Source of the DNA: Micavibrio_B sp964633355
Lineage (GTDB): Bacteria; Pseudomonadota; Alphaproteobacteria; Micavibrionales; Micavibrionaceae
NCBI GenBank assembly: GCA_964633355.1
Contig: CAZWGO010000004.1
Location: 86,033 to 150,032, forward strand
Length of the DNA: 64,000 bases
Reading direction: 5' to 3'
Both the position numbers and the translations under genes were made by a program. The notes under the pieces were generated by a model. That model ran no database searches. It was not told the origin of the DNA and saw only the letters and a list, made by a program, of their open reading frames with translations. Shown in pieces: positions 1-8,574 of this stretch. Within the stretch, counting starts at the first letter, position 1, and every line of letters starts with the position of its first letter.

Positions 1-671
1 CCGTCCTCGATATAAACAATCTCAACCTGTGCTTGCGGTAGCGACGCCTTGATTTCTTCCGCCCGTTTCCATGGCACATCAGGATCGAGTTTTCCTTGAA
101 TAAGCGTAATCGGAATTGCCAAATCATGCTGCCGATCAAGCAGGCATTGATGTTCCCCGTCCTCAAGCAAATGCTGTGTGATAATTAAATCCTCGCCATA
201 TTCGGACGGCACAGCAAAAAATCCCTGACGTTCTAAATCATTTTTATATTGATCGGATAATTTCTTTTTTATATCGCGGGTGAAATCCGGCGCGGCGGCG
301 ATCCCGACCAATCCGACCACTCTATCTTTGCGGGCAATTGCGATATGAAGGGCGATCCACCCCCCCATCGAAGACCCGACGATGATCAAAGGCCCTGACG
401 TGGCATGATCGATCACGGACAGCGCATCTTTCGTCCATTGGCCGATTGAACCTTCCTCAAACTTGCCGCCGGAGTCGCCGTGGCCGGAATAATCGAGTAA
501 AAGGCAACTCTGGCTGCGCTTTTGGCATTGCTGCGCCAGATATTGCGCCTTATTGCCGTTCATATCCGAGCGAAACCCCGGTAAAAAGACAAGAGTCGGA
601 AAGTCTTTTTCGCCTCGATAGTATTGAAAGGCCAGTTTTTCAAGGCCAGTTTTTTCAAGTCTTTGTACCAT
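1..671 (-). CDS. alpha/beta hydrolase (partial, C-terminus beyond window)
   Basis: This is a serine hydrolase of the alpha/beta-hydrolase fold, read on the minus strand from ATG at 669-671; its 3' end is cut by the left edge. The sequence shows an early LVFLPGF strand, then DYSGHGDSGG, and the nucleophile elbow GSSMGGW, which fits GxSxG. The missing part would hold the catalytic His, and a late segment resembling the usual 'PITLIQGKLDPDVPW' Asp loop is present. The overall pattern resembles the ABHD10/palmitoyl-thioesterase-like group, but the substrate cannot be read from the sequence. It is transcribed divergently from the glycosyltransferase at 720, with only 48 bp between starts, so both promoters must lie in or overlap those bases. 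Confidence 0.85.
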   Translation of the reverse strand, partial: MVQRLEKTGLEKLAFQYYRGEKDFPTLVFLPGFRSDMNGNKAQYLAQQCQKRSQSCLLLDYSGHGDSGGKFEEGSIGQWTKDALSVIDHATSGPLIIVGSSMGGWIALHIAIARKDRVVGLVGIAAAPDFTRDIKKKLSDQYKNDLERQGFFAVPSEYGEDLIITQHLLEDGEHQCLLDRQHDLAIPITLIQGKLDPDVPWKRAEEIKASLPQAQVEIVYIED

Positions 672-719
672 GGATCAACTGTGCTAAATCGAATGATAAA
701 TAGCAAGCAGAGTCATTTT

Positions 720-1859
720 ATGAGCAAGACACATCCGGTCGTACTTCAGGTTATTCCCCATCTCGGGGCGGGCGGTGCCGAACAAGGTTGTATCGATGTC
801 GCCGCGGAACTGGTTCGCGCCGGCGCAACTTCAATCGTCGTGTCCAATGGCGGTCACCGCGTGCCGGAACTAACCCGCGCTGGCTCCGTTCATATCGAGC
901 TGCCGGTTCATTCTAAAAATCCTTTCGTTATGTGGCGCAACACGCGCCGCCTGAAAAAGATTATCGAAAAGAACAAAGTCGATATCGTCCATGCCAGAAG
1001 CCGTGCCCCGGCATGGAGCGCACTCGAAGCCTGCAAATCTACGTCCGCTCATTACATGACGACCTGCCATGCCCCCTATAATATTCATGATAAGAAACTG
1101 AAGCGTTTTTACAATTCCTCTATATCGCGCGGGGAAAGAGTGATTGCCATCTCAGAATATGTCGCCGATTATTTGCGAGAGAATTACGGTCTGGATGATA
1201 GCAAGATCCGCCTTATTCATCGCGGCATCGCGCCGGAGAAATTTCATCCGTCACTCGTGACTGCAGAGCGTATGATCAAACTGTCCAAGAATTGGCGCAT
1301 TCCAGACGGTGCCACGGTCATTCTTTTGCCCGGCCGCCTCACTCGCTGGAAAGGCCATACGCTGTTGATCGAAGCGATGGAAAAGCTTAACCGGAAAGAT
1401 TTATTCTGCGTCTTCGTTGGGGCGGATCAGGGCCGAAGCGAGTATCATGCCGAACTTGAAAAATTAATCGCGGATAAAGGACTTAATGAACAGATCCGTA
1501 TCATGGGTCATTGCGATGATATGTCCGCCGCTTACATGATTTCAACCATCATCGTATCGGCCTCACTGGAGCCGGAAGGTTTCGGGCGTGTGGCGGTCGA
1601 AGGTCAGGCCATGGGGCGCATTGTCATTGCCACCGATCACGGCGGCTCGAAAGAAACAATCATTCCGGGCGAGACGGGCTTTCTTGTTCCGATCAATGAT
1701 GCCGATGCGCTGGCGGATAAAATAAAATATGCGCTCGCGATGCCGGAAGAAGAAAAATACCAAATGGCGGAGCGCGCCATGCATCATGTACACGCAAATT
1801 TCACCCGCCAAATCATGGTCGATAAAACGCTCAATGTTTACGCAGAGCTTCTGACATGA
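720..1859 (+). CDS. glycosyltransferase family 4
   Basis: This GT-B fold, retaining glycosyltransferase (379 aa) probably transfers a sugar from an NDP- or UDP-donor during LPS or capsule assembly in the cytoplasm. Visible marks are the N-terminal LGAGGAEQG loop (about residue 15), the HARSRAPAW acceptor-side motif (about 95), the interdomain LPGRLTRWKGH strand-loop (about 205) and the GT4 E-x7-E motif in LEPEGFGRVAVEG (about 290). The ATG at 720 was chosen because homology starts immediately after it; ATGs at 624 and 693 give unconserved extensions, and 624 would overlap the divergent hydrolase. Its stop overlaps the next start as ATGA, so it is translationally coupled to the GT9 gene. Confidence 0.85.
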   Translation: MSKTHPVVLQVIPHLGAGGAEQGCIDVAAELVRAGATSIVVSNGGHRVPELTRAGSVHIELPVHSKNPFVMWRNTRRLKKIIEKNKVDIVHARSRAPAWSALEACKSTSAHYMTTCHAPYNIHDKKLKRFYNSSISRGERVIAISEYVADYLRENYGLDDSKIRLIHRGIAPEKFHPSLVTAERMIKLSKNWRIPDGATVILLPGRLTRWKGHTLLIEAMEKLNRKDLFCVFVGADQGRSEYHAELEKLIADKGLNEQIRIMGHCDDMSAAYMISTIIVSASLEPEGFGRVAVEGQAMGRIVIATDHGGSKETIIPGETGFLVPINDADALADKIKYALAMPEEEKYQMAERAMHHVHANFTRQIMVDKTLNVYAELLT

Positions 1860-2782
1860 TTGATAGACAGCGCATTCTTGTTATTAAGCTCGGTGCGCTC
1901 GGCGATTTTATGTATGCGCTCGGCCCCATGCGCGCTATTCGCGAGCATCATAAGGATGCAAATATCACGCTTTTAACCCAAAAACCTTATCTCGATCTGG
2001 CAAAGCAAACTGGCTTCTTCGATGATATTATTTTAGATCCGCGCCCTAAGTATAATCCTGCCGAGTGGCTGTCATTCAGGAAAGAATTAAACGAACCTAA
2101 ATTCGCGCGCGTATACGATCTTCAGAACAATGACCGCACTGCTTTGTACTTCAAGTTATTTTCTCCCAAGCCTGAATGGTCTGGTATTACCAAGGGAGCT
2201 TCGCATCGCAATACTGACCCTGACCGCTCCAAATTTCATGCATTCCTTGGTCATTGTAATACGCTCAAAATCGCTGGTATCGAAGATGTCGCCCTAGATC
2301 CGCTCGACTGGATGACCTCGGATATTTCACGCTTTAATTTGAAGAAACCTTATGCTTTGTTAGTCCCCGGCAGCGCGCCATCGCGCCCGAATAAAAGATG
2401 GCCGCTTGAAAATTATAGAAGCCTGGCGGAAAAACTAATTATAGAAGGGCTGCATCCTGTTCTTCTCGGCGCAAATTCTGAAATGCAGATAGCCCAAGAT
2501 ATTTCACAAAATATTGATGTGACCAATCTCGTCGGTCAAACCAATCTTCAGGATATTCCGGAATTGGCACGCGGGGCTTCGATTGCCATCGGCAACGATA
2601 CGGGACCGATGCATATGATTTCCATGACTGGATGTCCTTCCGTCATGTTTTTCCGCAGTGACGAAAGCACGGTTGAAAAGCACGGCTCGCCGAATGAAAA
2701 TACAAAATCATTCGAGGCAACCGATTTAGAAGAAATAAAAGCGAAAGATATTTTTGAGATCGTCAAAAGAATAAAAAGATAG
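1856..2782 (+). CDS. glycosyltransferase family 9 (heptosyltransferase-like)
   Basis: This 308-aa GT9 protein resembles ADP-heptose:LPS heptosyltransferases such as WaaF/WaaC. The N-terminus ILVIKLGALGDFMYALGP is the classic family 9 start, and GNDTGPMHM near residue 250 is the donor-binding motif at the end of the C-terminal Rossmann domain. The middle carries ALLVPGSAPSRPNKRWP, the interdomain strand found in the family. It overlaps the GT4 gene by 4 bp (ATGA), so the two probably act on the same envelope glycan. Whether heptose is the real substrate is inference: this is one of several GT9 subgroups, and no LPS core neighbours are visible in the window. Confidence 0.82.
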   Translation: MIDRQRILVIKLGALGDFMYALGPMRAIREHHKDANITLLTQKPYLDLAKQTGFFDDIILDPRPKYNPAEWLSFRKELNEPKFARVYDLQNNDRTALYFKLFSPKPEWSGITKGASHRNTDPDRSKFHAFLGHCNTLKIAGIEDVALDPLDWMTSDISRFNLKKPYALLVPGSAPSRPNKRWPLENYRSLAEKLIIEGLHPVLLGANSEMQIAQDISQNIDVTNLVGQTNLQDIPELARGASIAIGNDTGPMHMISMTGCPSVMFFRSDESTVEKHGSPNENTKSFEATDLEEIKAKDIFEIVKRIKR

Positions 2783-2785
2783 ACT

Positions 2786-3100
2786 CTACTTATCAGCTAC
2801 TTCTTCACAAGGGGCGTAGATACCGTATAAAGTTTGCAGCATCGCTTTAACGGTCGTATCTTCAAGAGAATAATATATCGTTTGGGCATCACGGCGCGTT
2901 ACCACGAGCTCATCACGACGAAGCCGCGCGAGATGCTGCGATAAAGCCGACTGGCTGAGATTGACGATTGCCTCCAGATCCCCGACACACTTTTCATTTT
3001 TATAAAGTGCGCAAAGAATTAAGAGTCTTTTGTCATTCGAAAGTGCCTTTAAAAGATTGGCGGCTTTCTCAGCGTTTTTTTCTAATTCCCCGATATCCAT
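2786..3100 (-). CDS. ArsR-family winged-helix repressor, BigR/SqrR-like
   Basis: A 104-aa ArsR/SmtB winged-helix DNA-binding protein. The recognition helix region is LSQSALSQHLARLRRDELV, followed by the wing RRDAQTIYYSL. It lacks the ELCVCDL metal motif of ArsR. Cysteines sit at positions 30, 38 and 98; Cys38 (in EKCVGDLE) and Cys98 (in YAPCEE) occupy the places of the redox pair in the BigR/SqrR/YgaV persulfide and peroxide sensors. Sensing of reactive sulfur is therefore a reasonable inference, not proven. No sulfide-oxidising gene lies next to it; the flanking genes are a glycosyltransferase (convergent, 3 bp apart) and an SDR enzyme. Confidence 0.85.
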   Translation of the reverse strand: MDIGELEKNAEKAANLLKALSNDKRLLILCALYKNEKCVGDLEAIVNLSQSALSQHLARLRRDELVVTRRDAQTIYYSLEDTTVKAMLQTLYGIYAPCEEVADK

Positions 3101-3221
3101 CTTTATTCCTGTACGTCCGACGCAGTTACTCAGGACTTATCATTATTTTACAAGGAAACAATTTGTTGAATATTATTATTTTCTTATATAAAACGATCAA
3201 TTATTTCAATTTTAACTTTTA

Positions 3222-3998
3222 TTAAAAATTTTGCAATGAAGATTTTTCTGGCGCATGCGAAAGGAGGGCAATCCTTATACGAACAGGTAACAAGCCGATG
3301 AGTTTCGAAATTAGTGTTACCTGCCAAGGAAAGCTGATCACCGGCTTATCCCTCTCTAATCCCTTGGCAATCTCGGCCGCCGCTTCTGACGCGTCCATTA
3401 GATAGGGTATGGGAAAAGGATTAACATCCGTCATGGCGCTGCGAATGAAACCGGGACAAATAACAGAGATTTTAATACCGTTTCTTTGAAAACGTCCGCG
3501 CAGAGCTTCTCCGTAAAACCGTACTGCCGCCTTTGACGCGCTGTAAGCTGGCGCTCCCGGCCAGCCGGCAAAGCTCGATAAGGAACTGATAATCGCAATC
3601 TGGCCGCCCTTTCGTAACACCATTCTCGGGAGAACGGGGCCGATGCTATTTAAAACCCCCATCACATTGACGTCAAAAATATGATGCGATTGCCGGGAAA
3701 ATTCCTCCGGACTGAGGCCGGATGTACCGCCGGAAACGCCGGCATTGGCGATAACCAGGTCCAGGGGAAATCTTTTGTCGAGGCCAAGTATCCATTGATG
3801 CATAAGGGCTTCCGCCTCGACATGGACGACTTGCGTATGTACCTCCGCGCCAAGCGAGCGGCAACGCTCTGCAACTTTATCCAACCTGACGCCATGCCGT
3901 CCGCCGATAAAGAGGCGATGACCTTGACGCGCATAATGTTCAGCCAAGGCTGCGCCCAGTCCGCTGGAGGCACCGGTGATCAAGATATTTTTTGTCAT
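3222..3998 (-). CDS. short-chain dehydrogenase/reductase (SDR)
   Basis: A 258-aa classical SDR with NAD(P)-dependent oxidoreductase activity on an unknown alcohol or ketone. It shows TGASSGLG (cofactor loop, residues about 8-15), NAG in VIANAGVSGG, the catalytic Ser in ISSLSSFAG and YSASK for Tyr/Lys. After the conserved core there is a long tail with a hydrophobic stretch (WQVTLISKLIGLLPVRIRI) that may lie against the membrane, as in SDRs acting on lipids. Its start overlaps the stop of rsmA by 4 bp (ATGA), so it is the last gene of a surA-rsmA-SDR transcript. Confidence 0.85.
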   Translation of the reverse strand: MTKNILITGASSGLGAALAEHYARQGHRLFIGGRHGVRLDKVAERCRSLGAEVHTQVVHVEAEALMHQWILGLDKRFPLDLVIANAGVSGGTSGLSPEEFSRQSHHIFDVNVMGVLNSIGPVLPRMVLRKGGQIAIISSLSSFAGWPGAPAYSASKAAVRFYGEALRGRFQRNGIKISVICPGFIRSAMTDVNPFPIPYLMDASEAAAEIAKGLERDKPVISFPWQVTLISKLIGLLPVRIRIALLSHAPEKSSLQNF

Positions 3999-4855
3999 GA
4001 CGTGCGGGCTTCAACAGCTTTGGCAAGGCGCACATAATCCTCGACGCCAAGATTTTCCGTTCTTAACGTCGGATCGATGCCGAGCAATTCAATTTCCGGC
4101 AAATAATTTTTTAAGCTGGTACGGATCATTTTTCGACGTTGTTGAAAACCAGTCGCTAGAATTTTTTCGACGGTTTCAAAAGCCGGATCACCTTCCGGCA
4201 ATTCTTTCGGTCTAAAAACCATAACGCTCGACATAATTTTCGGCGGCGGCGAGAAAGCTTCAGGCGGCAGATCGAACGCTCTTCCTATATTACAAAGCCA
4301 TTGCACCATAACCGATAGACGGCCGTATTCTTTCGTATGAGGTTTGGCAATTAATCGGTCTGCAACTTCCTTTTGGAACATCAGTGCCATGAAATTATAA
4401 TGCGACGAATTTTGCCGCAATTCGCGCAGCCATTTCAGTAGCAATACCGTGCTGATATTATAAGGCAGGTTGGCGATGATCGCGCGCGGTGCCTCTGCCA
4501 TCGACAATAAATCAGCATGTAGCGCATCAGCCTTCATAACATAGAGCCTGTCTTTGGCGGCAATTACGACATCTTGCAAAGCCGCAACTGCGCGGTCATC
4601 GAATTCTATAGCAATAACTTTTTTTGCATCCGTTCCCAAAAGCGAGCGCGTCAAACCGCCAGGGCCGGGACCGATTTCGAAAACCGTAACGTCTTTTAAA
4701 GATCCGCCCATACTCTCGGCAGAACGCACGATTTTATCGGTAACATTGAGATCGAGAAGAAAATTCTGTCCAAGGGCTTTTTCCGCGCGCAAATTATGAT
4801 CGCGGATTACATCGCGCAGCGGCGGTAAGGATTTAAGTAAATCGGTATCAGGCAC
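3995..4855 (-). CDS. rsmA: 16S rRNA dimethyladenosine transferase RsmA (KsgA)
   Basis: Transfers four methyl groups to two adjacent adenosines in helix 45 of 16S rRNA, a late step in 30S assembly. The 286-aa protein has the N-terminal LGQNFLLDLNV motif, the SAM-binding FEIGPGPGG and the catalytic NLPYNIS motif. I place the start at the GTG at 4855: it overlaps the surA stop by 8 bp and gives the usual short N-terminus before PPLRDVI; the longer frame reads back through surA. In many alphaproteobacteria pdxA sits between surA and rsmA; here it is absent from this position. Confidence 0.93.
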   Translation of the reverse strand: MPDTDLLKSLPPLRDVIRDHNLRAEKALGQNFLLDLNVTDKIVRSAESMGGSLKDVTVFEIGPGPGGLTRSLLGTDAKKVIAIEFDDRAVAALQDVVIAAKDRLYVMKADALHADLLSMAEAPRAIIANLPYNISTVLLLKWLRELRQNSSHYNFMALMFQKEVADRLIAKPHTKEYGRLSVMVQWLCNIGRAFDLPPEAFSPPPKIMSSVMVFRPKELPEGDPAFETVEKILATGFQQRRKMIRTSLKNYLPEIELLGIDPTLRTENLGVEDYVRLAKAVEARTS

Positions 4856-5780
4856 GGGTTTCAATAAACGCCGAAGAGCGCAAATCCAGCATATAACGGC
4901 GCGCGGCGCGTTCCATACGTTGCAAACCAACACGCTGCAGGATTTCCTCACGCTTGGGCAGCATGTCTTCGGTCATTTGGCGTTTTTCTTTGACCGTTAA
5001 AATGTAGTAGGCATTTTGACTTTTGACAGGATCGCTGATCTGGTTTGGACCTAACACGTCTAGGATAGAATCGATCTCGGCAGGCATCTGGCCCTTTTCA
5101 ATCCATCCCATATCGCCGCCCTTCTTGGCACCTGGCGCTTGGGAAAATTGCTGCGCGGCTTTACCAAACGCTTCCGGTTGCTCACGCAATTGCGAAACCA
5201 GTTTCGTTGCAAAATTGACGATGTCTTTTTCTTTTCGCGCATCGTTGATCGGCAGGTAAATCTGCGCAACGCGATATTGCGCCTGTCCCATTTTTGCTTT
5301 TAGCTTTTCCAGCTCGGCATCGATATCGTTATCCGATACCTCGACTTTCGGACGGATTTTCGCAGCGACGACTTTACCCCAGGCGATCTGGGCCTCGATC
5401 TGGTCGTTCATCGTCGATATGCGGATACCGCTTTTCTCAATCATCTGGCGGAATTGATCTGGCGGGATATTATTGTTCTTGGCGATCTCATCAAAACCGC
5501 CATCGATCTCAGCTTTAGAAACCTTTATTTTAAGCGCACGCGCTTCCTGCATTTTCAATTCTTCATCGATGAGCATATCAATGATCTGCGGGCGCAGTTT
5601 ATCCATCATGTCCGGGTTATTAGCGATACCTGTCGATGCCGCGATCATTTTCATTCTCTCATTGACATCGGAATTGGTAATCGCGTCGGAATTGACGACG
5701 ACGGCAATACCTTCATTTCCTGCGGCATGCGCGGAAGTGGTTATCACCAGTAACGAAAGTAAAGCGGCAATCAGTTTCAT
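4848..5780 (-). CDS. surA: periplasmic peptidyl-prolyl isomerase / chaperone SurA-like
   Basis: A periplasmic chaperone for outer membrane proteins. The 310-aa protein begins with a signal peptide (MKLIAALLSLLVITTSAHA), followed by a SurA N-domain (about residues 22-165) and a single parvulin (PpiC) domain about 168-268, including GGDMGWIEKGQMP. E. coli SurA has two parvulin domains; alphaproteobacterial forms commonly have one, as here. It is directly upstream of rsmA with an 8-bp overlap, a family-typical arrangement. Folding of the porin at 19.8 kb and of the usher at 40.8 kb would depend on such a factor (inference). Confidence 0.88.
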   Translation of the reverse strand: MKLIAALLSLLVITTSAHAAGNEGIAVVVNSDAITNSDVNERMKMIAASTGIANNPDMMDKLRPQIIDMLIDEELKMQEARALKIKVSKAEIDGGFDEIAKNNNIPPDQFRQMIEKSGIRISTMNDQIEAQIAWGKVVAAKIRPKVEVSDNDIDAELEKLKAKMGQAQYRVAQIYLPINDARKEKDIVNFATKLVSQLREQPEAFGKAAQQFSQAPGAKKGGDMGWIEKGQMPAEIDSILDVLGPNQISDPVKSQNAYYILTVKEKRQMTEDMLPKREEILQRVGLQRMERAARRYMLDLRSSAFIETRA

Positions 5781-5783
5781 ATA

Positions 5784-6734
5784 TTAAGCTCTTTTCTTTT
5801 CTGCAAATCGCCCGCCGGAACGGTAGCGATCTAAATAACTTGGCAAGATAGCATCTAGCGCAGTCGGTTGGATATCCAGATCCTTTAATTTTAAAGCGTC
5901 GCTGGATACAACATTATCAGTTTTCAGACTGGTAATCTGATCGCCCGTCAAGGGTGGATTGGGCAGGATGGAAAACAAAGCCGCTTGAATACGGGCAATG
6001 CCTTCCGGCAGATTGACCAGTATTCTCTTGCGCCGTGTTTGCGCAAACAGTTTGTGATAAATTTCTTTAAGGCTTAAAATTTCCGGCCCGCCAAGTTCAT
6101 AGGTTTTACCTTGCGATGAATTCGACATCAGCGTTCTTACAACCGCATCAGCTACATCCCCTACATAAACGGGTTGAAACCTTGTATTCCCCCCGGCGAT
6201 CAAGGGCAGGACCGGCATTATAAGAGAGAGGCTGGCAAATTTATTGAAGAAATTATCTTCCGGCCCGAAAATGACACTCGGACGCATAATCGTTGCGGCA
6301 GGAAAATGTCTGCGTACTTCTTTCTCGCCTTCGCGTTTTGTTTCGGCATATTTTGATTTCGATTCATCGATACCAAGCGCAGAGATATGAACAAGGTTTT
6401 TGACATTATTGACTGCGCAGGCTCTGGCGATCATAGACGCATTATCAACATGCACGGTTCTAAATTTTGATTTTCCTTTTTCGAACAAGATACCAAGGCA
6501 ATTGATAACGATGTCAGAACCTGAAACTGCCTGATTGATCGCGTGCTCCGAATAATCGCAGGCGACAGGCACGATCTGGCCGACCACGCCAAACTGGCGC
6601 AGGAAATATCCGGATGACGTCGAGCGCGTTGCAATCTTGATCGTCGCGCCTTGCTTGGCCAGACGTGCCACGATATAGCGCCCGACAAATCCGGTGCCGC
6701 CGAAAATGGTAATGATCTTGTTTTGCAGGTTCAT
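5784..6734 (-). CDS. complex I NDUFA9-subunit-like NAD(P)H-binding protein
   Basis: A 316-aa atypical SDR/NmrA-type protein matching the pattern of the mitochondrial 39-kDa complex I subunit (NDUFA9) found widely in alphaproteobacteria. It starts with the Rossmann motif ITIFGGTGFVGRYI, has HVDNASMIARAC and HISALGIDESKSKYAETKREGE, where the usual catalytic YxxxK is displaced to YAETK, and RPSVIFGPEDNFFNKF, a strong family mark. The role is likely structural support or ubiquinone-related rather than catalysis. It lies 3 bp upstream of surA on the same strand. Confidence 0.85.
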   Translation of the reverse strand: MNLQNKIITIFGGTGFVGRYIVARLAKQGATIKIATRSTSSGYFLRQFGVVGQIVPVACDYSEHAINQAVSGSDIVINCLGILFEKGKSKFRTVHVDNASMIARACAVNNVKNLVHISALGIDESKSKYAETKREGEKEVRRHFPAATIMRPSVIFGPEDNFFNKFASLSLIMPVLPLIAGGNTRFQPVYVGDVADAVVRTLMSNSSQGKTYELGGPEILSLKEIYHKLFAQTRRKRILVNLPEGIARIQAALFSILPNPPLTGDQITSLKTDNVVSSDALKLKDLDIQPTALDAILPSYLDRYRSGGRFAEKKRA

Positions 6735-6795
6735 GCGTTTAGCTCCAAATCAGAAGCCGACTATAATGACTCGCAGCCAATTTAAAAAGTCTCTT

Positions 6796-8127
6796 TTACA
6801 GATTGCGGGCTTTTATCGCGCCTTCGACAGACAAGGCATTGAAAATATCGTCCGTAATTCGCGGCTCGATCACCTGTATATCGGCTAAAGACAATTCGCT
6901 GAGCTTCATTTTCTTTTCCTCGGCCAGCTTGACGACCCGTCCCGTCACATGGTGTGCATCGCGAAACGGCAGGTTCAGGTTTTTAACCAGCCAGTCGGCA
7001 ATTTCGGTCGCCGTGGCATAGCCGCTTTCCGCAGCCTCGCGCATGATGTCCTTATCCCATGTGGCCGTTGACAACATCCCGCCAATAGCACGCAGGCACA
7101 GGACAACCGTATCGAAACTTTCAAAAGCCGCCGCCTTGTCTTCCTGCATATCTTTATTATAAGTCAGCGGCAGCGCCTTCATTACCATCATCAATTGCAT
7201 TAAATTTCCGGTCAGACGGCCCGTCTTGGCGCGCACCAGTTCGGCAGCGTCCGGATTTTTCTTTTGCGGCATGATGGAAGAGCCCGTTGACCACGCATCG
7301 GATAATTTCATAAAGCCGAATTGAGGCGTCGTCCATAAAACGATCTCTTCGGCAAGGCGTGATAAATTCAATCCGGTTTGTGCGCAGGCGAACAGGAATT
7401 CAATCGCAAAATCGCGGCTGCCGACGGCGTCCATCGTGTTCTCGACAATACCATTAAAGCCAATTTCCTTGGCTGTTGCCATGCGATCGATCGGATAAGA
7501 TGTGCCTGATAACGCCGCCGCGCCAAGTGGGGAATAATTCATACGGCGTTTGGCATCTTCGAAACGCGAACGGTCACGCGACAACATCTCGTGATAAGCA
7601 CCCAGATGGAGCGCCAATGTCACTGGCTGTGCCACTTGTAAATGCGTAAAGCCGGGCATGATCGTATTTTTATGGGTAGAGACCAGATCTGATAAAATGT
7701 CCTGCAAACTGGTAATGTCCTCGATCAGGCTTGTACAGGCCTCAACCGTCCATAAGCGGAAATCTGTCGCCACCTGATCGTTGCGCGAGCGCGCTGTGTG
7801 CAGCCGTCCTGCCGCCTCACCGATTATTTCTTTCAGCCTCGTCTCGATATTCATATGAATATCTTCAAGAGCCGTTTTGAACTCGAAGCTACCTGACTCG
7901 ATTTCGTTTAAAATCTGGTCCAGACCGGACTGGATATCCTGATTGTCCTTGTCTGTAATTATTTTCTGCGCTGCCAGCATAGCCGCGTGCGCTTTTGACG
8001 CCTTGATATCCTGAGCATAAAGACGCTGATCGATACCGATAGAAGCGTTGATCTGCTCCATAATATCGTCGACGGATGTCTCGAACCGTCCACCCCAGAT
8101 GGCGCTACTTTTTATTTGTTTTTCCAT
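6796..8127 (-). CDS. argH: argininosuccinate lyase
   Basis: Splits argininosuccinate into arginine and fumarate, the last step of arginine synthesis; a homotetrameric cytosolic enzyme of the fumarase/aspartase superfamily. The 443-aa protein contains TARSRNDQVATDFRLW early, HLQVAQPVTLALHL, and the superfamily signature GSSIMPQKKNPD at about 283-294. Length is slightly below the usual 455-470. It is downstream of argG on the same strand but separated from it by a 381-bp gene on the plus strand, so argG-argH are adjacent but probably not one simple operon. Confidence 0.95.
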   Translation of the reverse strand: MEKQIKSSAIWGGRFETSVDDIMEQINASIGIDQRLYAQDIKASKAHAAMLAAQKIITDKDNQDIQSGLDQILNEIESGSFEFKTALEDIHMNIETRLKEIIGEAAGRLHTARSRNDQVATDFRLWTVEACTSLIEDITSLQDILSDLVSTHKNTIMPGFTHLQVAQPVTLALHLGAYHEMLSRDRSRFEDAKRRMNYSPLGAAALSGTSYPIDRMATAKEIGFNGIVENTMDAVGSRDFAIEFLFACAQTGLNLSRLAEEIVLWTTPQFGFMKLSDAWSTGSSIMPQKKNPDAAELVRAKTGRLTGNLMQLMMVMKALPLTYNKDMQEDKAAAFESFDTVVLCLRAIGGMLSTATWDKDIMREAAESGYATATEIADWLVKNLNLPFRDAHHVTGRVVKLAEEKKMKLSELSLADIQVIEPRITDDIFNALSVEGAIKARNL

Positions 8128-8146
8128 GGTAAAACTATATCCTGAC

Positions 8147-8175
8147 TGTCATTCCGGCGAAAGCGGGAATCTTTC
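8147..8175. repeat. palindromic intergenic repeat, single arm
   Basis: A hairpin-forming element beginning TGTCATTCCGGCGAAAGCGG and ending in ATCT. It belongs to the family also seen at 16165, 25158, 28315, 31163, 53989 and 60995. It fills most of the gap between argH and the small secreted protein gene. Confidence 0.8.
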
Positions 8176-8193
8176 TTATATAAAAGGCAATCC

Positions 8194-8574
8194 ATGCTGC
8201 GGTTTTTGACATTATTGTTTTTCTTCTCAACACCCGCTTTTGCGCAAAGTGTTCCGCTCACCTGCGATATCGAGATTGAGTTTAATAGCACCGGCAGCGG
8301 TATCGACGCTTCCGTTTATCAAAGAATAATGGCTCGCATTATCGAGACACCTGCCGTTACCGAAAAATATATTACCAATATAGGCCGTGAAGGCGATCGC
8401 ACGCTGTGTCTGAAGGTTCAGGAAGACCAGCTCGGCGCGGTCTATGAAGATTTAAAAGCGCAAATTCCCGAAGAAAGCCACCATACCTGGACGCATATCA
8501 AGTCACGCGATGGCCGCGAATTTAAAACCCGTGAAGCGGAAGGCCTCGTCCGCTATGACTGGCAAAGGGATTAA
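8194..8574 (+). CDS. small secreted protein of unknown function
   Basis: A 126-aa protein with a clear signal peptide (MLRFLTLLFFFSTPAFA, cut before QS) and a compact polar mature part. Two cysteines (in LTCDIEIE and RTLCLKV) could form a periplasmic disulfide. I do not recognise a family. It is the only plus-strand gene in the argH-argG region, and its TAA stop shares bases with the argG stop on the other strand (the TTAA at 8571-8574), so the two genes end tail to tail with a 4-bp overlap. A signal peptide together with sensible composition supports a real gene. Confidence 0.7.
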   Translation: MLRFLTLLFFFSTPAFAQSVPLTCDIEIEFNSTGSGIDASVYQRIMARIIETPAVTEKYITNIGREGDRTLCLKVQEDQLGAVYEDLKAQIPEESHHTWTHIKSRDGREFKTREAEGLVRYDWQRD

